DNA of 64,000 bases from positions 63,030,256 through 63,094,255 of the forward strand of contig CM070618.1 of NCBI GenBank assembly GCA_036346255.1, read 5' to 3'. This stretch comes from Ampelocalamus luodianensis (lineage: Eukaryota > Streptophyta > Magnoliopsida > Poales > Poaceae). Below, in pieces: positions 57,310-64,000 of the stretch. Below the pieces are notes generated by a model that worked only from the letters and a program-made list of their open reading frames with translations, made no database searches and was not told the origin of the DNA. A program made the translations under genes and the position numbers. Position 1 is the first letter of the stretch. Every line of letters begins with the position of its first letter.

Positions 57310-57764
57310 GATGCGATGCGATGCAATATCATGTAATGTAGTGCGGGACTGCATCGGTGGCGCGGCTTCATGCCGACATGTGCATGCTTGCCGCGTGCTA
57401 GCGGCGTGGCTCTGTCGTTGCCTCTGTGGTGATGCGTGATGGCGGACTAGCCGACCGGTAACGTATCGTGGAGGTGGTGACAGCCGCTTGCAGGCGGTGT
57501 CATGCACATGGTGCCTTTCGTGCTATTGTATCTATAAACTACAGTGCAATCATCATCTACTCTTTCATGCAACCCACCGATCAGCTTGGTCGACGACTTC
57601 AAGTCGGCTCGCGGTAGATTAGAGCGGATTTGCACCGTAGGAAACCAATCTAAAAAGTAAATTTGCAGAATTTAAAGCGATCTAGAAAGTACGATTCAAT
57701 CTACGAGTGTCATTCATCGATGGTTACCTTTTCGATGCGAGGAGAGTCGATCGTGCTGATAACG
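57310..57764 (-). other. Copia leader, part 2, with primer-binding site
   Basis: Immediately after the 5' LTR end (minus, 57765) the sequence CGTTATCAGCACG (57764-57752) is in primer-binding position. The rest is leader, separated from its continuation at 52756 by the chromovirus. Confidence 0.65.
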
Positions 57765-57788
57765 TGTTGAGAAACCATCGCTGGCGAG
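57765..57788 (-). mobile_element. Last 24 bp of the 5' LTR of copia copy 2
   Basis: Read on the minus strand, CTCGCCAGCGATGGTTTCTC then AACA matches the ends of the two other family LTRs (46130 and 16999). It is cut at 57788 exactly where the next LTR begins. Confidence 0.75.
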
Positions 57789-59413
57789 TGTAAGACCAGG
57801 AGGTTTTTGCTCACGATATTTGATGATGATCACATTGACAATAAGGAAGACTTAGTTCTGGTGTTTAAATGATGATTACATTGTCTTTGGAACATGCTTG
57901 TGATCTTAGTTGCTAACCTGCTTTTGAGTTCTGTTGAGTTTTGTCGAAAATCAGCATGTGTCAGGTTTTGCGGTAGTACCGGCTTTGTATTTGCGGAACT
58001 ACATGAGTGCGGTATGACCGCGGGTGTGCAGCGGTAGTACCGCTTGTCAAGGTTTCGAACGGTGTTTTGCTCGAACCATTAGATCTTGATCTGACGGCTG
58101 ATTTTGAGATGAACGTTTGGATCGTCCGAACTCCTCAAGGACTGTGAGTCCTTGATCTGAAATCTGACAGCTGATATCAATGGGATGAAATGTTTTGACA
58201 AACATTCGTACCACTTGTGAAAGCGGTAGTACCGCGTTGTCCGGTAGTACCGTTGGTTTGCCGGCGGTAGTACCGCGCTTGGTTTTTCAGAGAGAGGGTG
58301 TTTTTGACAAGCACTGTTAAGTGAAAATCGGTTATACCGTAGCTGAGGAACGGTACGACCGCAAGTCGGTAATACCGCATTTTGAACGGCGGTAGTACCG
58401 CACAAAGGTATGACCGCAATGTTGCGGTATGGAATTTCCAGAGAGCATGTTTTTGGAAGATCTTGAGATTTCCCGAGGATCGGTAGTTCCGTAGTGCTTT
58501 GAGCGGTACGGCCGCTTGTGCGATAGTACCGGGCATATCATGGCGGTAGTTCCGATTGTGCTATATGAAATTGTTGTTTTGAGGATTTGACTGAGAATAA
58601 GTTAAATTCATGAGCTTTATCTTGTTGCATGATGCATGATAGTGTTTATGGGTGTGAATGAGCTAATGGATGGTCAAGTTGGAGAACTTGTGCCAAGATT
58701 TGGTTTCTTTGGTCTTTGCATGTGCAGGTTGAGCGTGAGGACGAATCATAGTTGGTGATGAGGTGGACTCGGACTAGGATGGGGAGAATCTGAGGTCTTG
58801 GAGGTCGTGGATGTCACGAGGTGGTTTGGATTGCACTAGAGCACGTGGAGATCAAAAGTGGATCACGTTGAAGCTACGGGAAACAGTTTCCTGGAGGCTT
58901 ACAGCGTGGAAGTTCGGTTTTGGAAGGTTTGGTAATTTTGGTAAAACCTGTGTTGGTAAGGGTTTCGGGTCCCTTGATTTTGGAGAGTTTGATTTCGTGT
59001 TTGTTGCTTACACGGATAGAATCCTGCCTATAAGAGGAGGCAGAGGGGTGCGGCTTACAGAGGAGTTTTTTTTCGTGACGGGGCTTTTAGGGAGTGTTTT
59101 TTTACCGTAGCTTTCTTGCGGTTTTATTGCGGTTTAGAGGTCCTTCGATTGGAGGCTTTGAGGGGTGCTTGCTGAGCGCTTTGTAGACACAAATCAAGTT
59201 TGATATATAAAATTCAGATTCGTTCAACTTTGATTCTTGATTTGGTGTTCTTGTTGTGCGCCTGAGGGTGTTCTTGCTGTGAAGTTCTTCAAACTATCAC
59301 CCGAGAGGAATCCAGGAGGTCTAGCGTTCAAGCAGGAGTTTGAATTTGGGGGTCAATTCGCTGCAATCATTCAACCCCCCCCCCCCCCTTCTGATTGTCA
59401 TTACGATCCTACA
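57789..59413 (+). mobile_element. 5' LTR of the Sirevirus-type element
   Basis: It starts TGTAAGACC and ends GATCCTACA, just before the PBS. The first third holds a dense palindrome array (57970-58560). A TATA-like CCTATAAGAGG is near 59028. A run of 14 C lies at 59375-59388. The open frames on either strand reflect the repeats and are not genes. Confidence 0.8.
57970..58560. repeat. Palindrome array CGGTAGTACCG in the Sirevirus LTR
   Basis: At least ten copies of CGGTAGTACCG or variants (CGGTTATACCG, CGGTAGTTCCG, CGGTACGGCCGC, GATAGTACCGG) lie in this span, in or next to the upstream half of the LTR. Each is its own near-perfect reverse complement. Palindromic LTR repeats have been described in Sireviruses. 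Confidence 0.8.
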
Positions 59414-59415
59414 AG

Positions 59416-59427
59416 TGGTATCAGAGC
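59416..59427 (+). other. Primer-binding site, initiator tRNA-Met type
   Basis: TGGTATCAGAGC lies two bases after the LTR end, the standard position and sequence for a plant copia primer-binding site. Confidence 0.95.
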
Positions 59428-59436
59428 TTGGTTGCA

Positions 59437-60533
59437 ATGGCATCAGATCGAGATCGGTTTTCAGGTAAGCCACCATATTTCGATGGATCAGACTATATCT
59501 ATTGGAAGAGACGCATGTAAGTTTTTCTACAAGCACAAGGTAATGTTATTTGGTAAAAGGTTGAAAGTCCATACGATGTGCCTGCTGTTATAACTGCAAA
59601 TAACACTGCTGATGTTGAAGCTAATGCTAAGGCTAAAAATATTTTGTTGCAAGGTTTGAGTAGAAACGAGTTTGTCCGGATTGCTAATATTAAATCTGCT
59701 AATAAAATTTGGACTACACTTGCTGATCATCATGAAGGGTCTAAATCTGTTAAAGGTGTTCGTCAGAATTAATTTAAAAAAAAAGGAGTATTCTAAATTT
59801 GAGATGAAACCAGGAGAGTCTGTAGATGCTCTTTTTGATCGTTTCGACAAAATCATTGGTGATTTGCAATCTGTTGATTTGATATACTCTGATTCTAACA
59901 ATGCACGCCAAATTTTGAATGCTTTGGATATGACTGTCTGGGAAGTATTAGTTACTACTATCAATCAATCTGTTAACATGGAAACACTCACGTTGGATGA
60001 TCTTTACTCCAAGATGAAAACACATGAGATTGATATTTTGGTTAGGAAAAATAAGTCAAATTCTTTGGGTTTAGTGACTAATCAAACTGATAGCTCATCT
60101 AGTTCTTCTAGTTTTTCCTTGTTTGCTTTTGAGAGCTATTTCAGATGAACAATTGGAGGAGATTCCAGAAGAACAGCTTGTACTCTTCTCCAATAGGGTG
60201 ACTAAAGCAATCAATAATATCATATCAAGGAGAAGAGGAGGTCCAATCAGATGCTTTGAATGTCGTGAGCCAAACCACATTAAGGTGAATTGTCCCAAGC
60301 TGAGAGGTAAGGAAGCTAAAGATGACAAAGCACTAGCTCGGCGTTCAAAATTCAAGTTTGATTCAAGCAAAAAGCAAAATTATCGTAAAGCTGTCAACAA
60401 GGTGCTCTCAGCACTTGAGGAGATTGGGCTGAGTGATGTCGATTTTGAAAGCTACAATGAGGATGATAAAAATAAGGAAAAAGAGGTGGACTTCACAGGG
60501 ATGTGCTTTATGGCAAGCAGTGAAAAAAATTAA
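59437..60533 (+). pseudogene. Sirevirus gag, N-terminal and first zinc-knuckle part
   Basis: The first ATG after the PBS (59437) opens MASDRDRFSGKPPYFDGSDY, the normal copia gag start, but a stop follows after 27 codons. The capsid part goes on in the same frame (VEANAKAKNILLQGLSRNEF) to 59772, shifts to a second frame (59780-60148, with ESVDALFDRFDKIIGDLQSV), then a third (60123-60533). That last frame has the intact knuckle CFECREPNHIKVNC. At least two frameshifts and three stops make it non-functional. Confidence 0.85.
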
Positions 60534-61839
60534 TGATGATAATGATCTCTATAGTGACCCTGATGAGGTAAAACCCTCTTATGCTGATTTATCTTGTGCT
60601 GTGCTTAAATTGACAAATGAGCTTAAAAAGTACAAGAAGAAAGTAAAGAAACATGACCTTGTTGTTGATAGCTTGAATTCTGAAATTGATAAGCTTAAGG
60701 CTGCTATTCCTAATGATGAATCGTGTGAATCATGTCAAGTTTTGCATTTTGAACTGAAAATTGCTAGGTCAATACATGCTGAATTTGAAGAGCTAAAACT
60801 AGCTGATAACTGTTGTAATGATAAGCTGAAACTTGCACATGATGAAATTGAAAAACTGAAGTCTAGTTCAATTTGTTTAGAGTCAAGCACTGTGAATGCT
60901 CAAATTAAAACTTGCTCTAATTGTGAACGGCTAGAAGCTAAACTAATGTCATCTCAGGAATCTATACAACAAATGCTTTATGATGAGACACTTTCTTGTA
61001 CTAATTGTCCCAAACTCACAACTGAGATAGAAACCTTGATTAGACAATTAAATGAATTTGCTGAAAAAGAAAAATTGGCTCTATCTAGTGCTTCTAAAAA
61101 AGCTTTGAATGGAATTGTTAAGTGCACAATCTGTCCTACTCTTGCTAAAGAAGTTGAATACCTTAAAGACACTTTGGAGAAGTTCTCTTTTGGCAAGAAA
61201 AATCTGAACATGATTCTAGACAGATCAAAAGTGAGTACTAAAAGCCAAGGTCTAGGATTTAATGTTGTTGAACATGCCAAGAATCATCTTTTCAAAATTC
61301 TTAAGGTTCTTGAACCTAGAAAGTTTGAAATTGAAACCGAACCTAAACATGTTTTGTTTAAATCTGCTGGCTTTGCAAAGGATCCTTCCACCAAGATAAG
61401 TACTATAAAGGGAAAAACTGCTATTTCTCATCAAGACAAGTATCAGTGTACTTATTGTGGAAAAGAAGGGCACTTGGTTCAGTTTTGTTTTCGAAAAGCT
61501 AAGAAAGAAAAGAGAGGTAGACTAAGAAAGGTTTTTCAAGCTCCTTTTGTTTCCACTAAACAAACTGCTGCAGATTTAGGAGTTTTTGCACAATCATCGG
61601 TCAGACCGGCTCCTAAACTGCGGTTTGACCGACAGCATCCAGAAAAGAGAATACAAACTGCTGCAGATTTAGGAGTTTTTGCACAATCATCGGTCAGACC
61701 GGCTCCTAAATTGCGGTTTGACCGACAGCATCCAGAAAAGAGAATTGGTTTTGTTGTTCCTACTCGTCGTGTATCACAGTATTGGGTTCCTAAATCATGT
61801 CTTACTAACCCCAGTACTGTGAGACCGATACTTGCTTAA
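60534..61839 (+). pseudogene. Sirevirus gag C-terminal part with coiled coil and second zinc knuckle
   Basis: A long uninterrupted frame (entered at 60433, ending at 61839) has the extended gag tail typical of Sireviruses. Residues in the first two thirds are rich in Leu, Lys and Glu with heptad-like spacing (LTNELKKYKKKVKK, LKLAHDEIEKLKSS), and Cys pairs recur (CESCQV, CSNCERL, CTNCPKL, CTICPTL). The second knuckle CTYCGKEGHLVQFC is at about 61447-61488. A 93-bp tandem duplication follows. The frame stops just before protease. Confidence 0.8.
61561..61746 (+). repeat. 93-bp in-frame tandem duplication in the gag tail
   Basis: Units 61561-61653 and 61654-61746 differ at very few positions. 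Each encodes 31 residues starting QTAADLGVFAQSSVRP. Each contains two palindromes of type CGGTNNNACCG: CGGTCAGACCG (61598, 61691) and CGGTTTGACCG (61621, 61714). Confidence 0.95.
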
Positions 61840-61853
61840 TGTAGGTACAACAG

Positions 61854-62141
61854 TTGAGGAAGGGGAACATTTGGCTAGTTCATTCAGGATGTTCAAGACA
61901 CATGACAGATGATTCAAAATGGTTCTCCTCCCTCACTAAGGCATCCAGTGATGAATTGATTACTTTTTGGGATGCTTCAACTGGAATTGTGATGACAAAA
62001 GGTACTGTGCGAGTAAATGACAAGTTTATTCTCAAAGATGTTGCTTTGGTAAGTAAATTGAAATACAACTTGCTTTCGGTTTCACAATTGATAGAAGAAA
62101 ATCTTGAGGTAAGCTTTAAGAAACATGCTGCAGAGTTTTAG
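61854..62141 (+). pseudogene. Sirevirus aspartic protease, catalytic Asp replaced
   Basis: The frame reads WLVHSGCSRHMTDDSKWFSS. The usual catalytic box is DSGCSRHMT; here the Asp is His. Downstream IFKDVALVSKL-type text (KFILKDVALVSKLKYNLLSV) and SQLIEEN are conserved. The frame stops at 62141 a few residues later than it should read through. Without the Asp the enzyme cannot cut. Confidence 0.85.
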
Positions 62142-62158
62142 ATGCTTCAGGTGATCTT

Positions 62159-63167
62159 GTGTTCAACATCTCTCGGTTAGGGAAGGTTTTTAAAGCTGAT
62201 TTCGATCATTCCTTTTCACCTAATGTTAGATGTTTGGTAGCTTCCGATTCCAGAGATCTATTCTTTTGGCATCGTAGGTTAGGACATATTGGTTTTGATC
62301 ATCTTGTTCGAATTAGTGGAATGGATCTCATTAGGGGGCTACCTAAGCTTACGGGTGGAAAAGATTTGGTTTGCTCTCCTTGTCGACATGGTAAGATGGC
62401 TGCTGCCCCACATTTCCCTATTTTTGTAATCATCACAGATAGCCCTGGACAATTGTTGCATATGGACACTGTAGGTCCTTCAAGAGTTCAATCTGTTGGA
62501 GGCAAATGGTATATTCTTGTGATTGTTGATGATTTCTCTAGATACTCATGGGTTTATTTTATGGTATCTAAAGATGAGGCTTTTGGTCATTTTAAAGATT
62601 TATTCCTCAGACTTAATAATAAGTTGAATGGTGCTGTAAAATTTATAAGAAGTGACAATGGTACTGAATTTAAGAATTCCTTGTTTGCTTCTTTTTGTTC
62701 TGAGAAAGGTTTGGAACATCAATTTTCTTCTCCACGGGTTCCACAACAGAATGGTGTTGTAGAGAGAAAAAATAGAACCTTGGTTGAGATGGGCAAGAAC
62801 CATGCTTGATGAACATACTACTCCTAGGAAGTATTGGGCAGAGGCTATCTCAATTGCTTGTCATGTCTCTAGTAGAGTATTTTTTAGAGCCTCACTGCAC
62901 AAGACTTCTTATGAACTGAGATTTGGTAAAAAGCCTAGTGTTTCTCACTTCAGAATCTTTGGATGCAAATGTTTTATTCTTAAACATGGTAATCTGGACA
63001 AATTTGAATCTAGATCAACTGATGGCATATTTCTTGGATATCCTCTTCACTCTCGTGGCTATCGTGTACTTAACCTTGAAACTAACAAAGTTGTTGAGAC
63101 TTGTAAGGTTACTTTTGCTGAGGTTAGTACTTGTTCTAGAACTGACATTTCAGGTACACAAGCTTAG
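62159..63167 (+). pseudogene. Sirevirus GAG-pre-integrase and integrase
   Basis: The pre-integrase zinc motif is FFWHRRLGHIGFDHL with CSPCRHGKM. The catalytic residues are readable: Asp in LHMDTVGPSRV, Asp in IRSDNGTEFKN, Glu in NGVVERKNRTL. A frameshift near 62790 ends the first frame at 62809. The C-terminal part resumes in another frame (62784-63167) with YWAEAISIACHVSSRVFFR and IFGCKCFILKHGNLDKFESR. Confidence 0.85.
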
Positions 63168-64000
63168 GGGGAGTCCGAGAGCATATTCCTTGATGAAGAA
63201 GATGATTTTGATTTTGGTAATAATTCATCTCACATGCCATCACCTGCTGATGATCAGCCACCTGTTGTTGCGCCACCACCAAGTAATGAACAGATAGCTG
63301 AAGGTGTTCATAATGAAGAAGTCAATTCAGAACCTTCTGCACCATTGAGGATTCAGCGGCATCATCCTCCAGAGCTAGTGATTGGTGACATTCATGAAAG
63401 GTTAACACGTTCTAAGTTTACCTCTCTTGACTCACATGCTCATTCTTCTTTTGTTGCCTCTTTTGAGCCTAATGATGTAAGTCACGCTTTATCTGATGAG
63501 TCTTGGATCAATGCCATGCATGAAGAATTAGAAAACTTTGAGAGAAATAAAGTCTAGACCTTAGTTGAACCTCCTCGTGGACATAATGTAATTGGAACTA
63601 AATGGGTTTTTAAAAATAAACAAAGTGGGGATGGTATTGTTGTTAGAAATAAGGCTAGACTTGTTGCTCAAGGATTTTCTTAGGTGGAGAGTCTTGATTT
63701 TGGTGAAACTTTTGCTCCTATAGTCAGACTAGAAGCTATTCGAATTCTCTTAGCATTTACTGCATCTAAAGGTTTTAAATTGTATCAAATGGATATTAAA
63801 AGTGCTTTTCTTAATGGCTTCATTGAGGAGGAAGTGTATGTTAAGCAACCACCTGGTTTTGAAAATCCTAAGTTTCCTAATCATGTCTTCAAATTGTCAA
63901 AAGCTTTGTATGGATTGAAACAAGCTCCCAGAGCTTGGTATGAAAGGCTCAAGTTTTTTTTGTTAAAAAACGATTTTCAAATGGACAAGGTTCACAAAAC
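63168..64000 (+). pseudogene. Sirevirus reverse transcriptase, cut by the window end
   Basis: After a linker rich in Pro and acidic residues (63180-63370), the reverse transcriptase fold begins with SWINAMHEELENFERNKV. A stop at 63555-63557 and another near 63681 break it. Conserved motifs remain: IGTKWVFKNK, NKARLVAQGFS, FAPIVRLEAIRILLAF, LYQMDIKSAFLNGFIEEEVY and LYGLKQAPRAWYERL. The catalytic YVDD or FVDD box and RNase H should lie beyond 64000. Confidence 0.85.

Larger units (their letters stand above)
46130..57788 (-). mobile_element. Ty1/copia element, copy 2, hosting a nested chromovirus
   Basis: The 3' LTR is at 46130-46386 and the last 24 bp of the 5' LTR at 57765-57788, with a full set of degraded gag, protease, integrase, reverse transcriptase and RNase H between them in minus orientation. 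The internal leader is interrupted by a gypsy element at 52762-57304. The 5' LTR is cut at 57788 by the Sirevirus-type element. It belongs to the same family as the truncated copy at 13725-16999. Confidence 0.85.
57789..64000 (+). mobile_element. Sirevirus-type Ty1/copia element, 3' end outside the window
   Basis: The order is a 1.6 kb LTR, PBS, long gag with two zinc knuckles and a coiled-coil-rich part, then protease, integrase and reverse transcriptase. The enlarged gag, long LTR with palindromic repeats and initiator tRNA-Met PBS point to the Sirevirus (SIRE/Maximus) lineage. Stops and frameshifts throughout show it is inactive. It landed in the 5' LTR of copia copy 2; the candidate left target sequence is gcgag (57784-57788). 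Confidence 0.85.

Noticed and set aside
58079..58541. Three overlapping minus-strand open frames rich in Tyr-Arg and Gly-Thr-Thr
   Set aside because: They are translations of the palindrome array in the Sirevirus LTR.

Overview
This is nuclear DNA from a flowering plant, almost certainly a grass (Poaceae). It contains grass-type Ty3/gypsy and Ty1/copia elements, a CACTA element, a Mutator-like element (MULE), MITEs, plant-type introns and one plant-only membrane gene. No rRNA, tRNA or CRISPR array was recognised. The window is a nested graveyard of mobile elements with one apparently intact host gene, a DMP (DUF679) membrane protein at 43750-44388 (+).

Layout. 1-10925: 3' part of a plus-strand Tat-lineage Ty3/gypsy element. 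It has RNase H and integrase remnants, an antisense accessory ORF (aORF) that appears to have introns, arrays of small hairpins and a 3' LTR. A 3.6 kb solo-type LTR (3835-7412, minus) interrupts the aORF. 10965-13683: gag and 5' LTR of a second gypsy element on the minus strand. 13725-16999: 5'-truncated, decayed copia element (+) with its 3' LTR. 17466-18235: hAT-like non-autonomous element. 18706-18992: a MITE. 20505-25467: an LTR-like unit (copy A), a PBS-like site, gypsy gag remnants and a second LTR-like block; copy A holds a 1332-bp insertion carrying a gene fragment. 25754-27270: CACTA relic that has captured an MSP-domain gene fragment.

27657-40439: a second copy (B) of the same LTR-like unit, split by an 11.8 kb MULE (27827-39618) with about 120-bp TIRs and a perfect 9-bp target duplication. 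Copy A preserves the matching empty site. The MULE carries a plant mobile domain (PMD) gene (+), a spliced GRF zinc-finger gene (-) and a broken, partly duplicated MuDR transposase (-). The PMD gene is itself split by a 3391-bp solo LTR with a perfect 5-bp target duplication.

40440-46130: intergenic DNA with the DMP gene. 46130-57788: a minus-strand copia element of the same family as the one at 13.7-17.0 kb. Its leader holds an internally deleted Tekay-like chromovirus (52762-57304, TSD gtgca), and its 5' LTR is broken by a Sirevirus-type copia element (57789 to the window end, +) that runs out of the window in reverse transcriptase.

The relative order of events is readable: copia, then chromovirus and Sirevirus; LTR copy B, then MULE, then solo LTR. 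All transposon genes except the small GRF gene carry stops or frameshifts. Lineage names rest on motif recognition and element architecture, not on searches.
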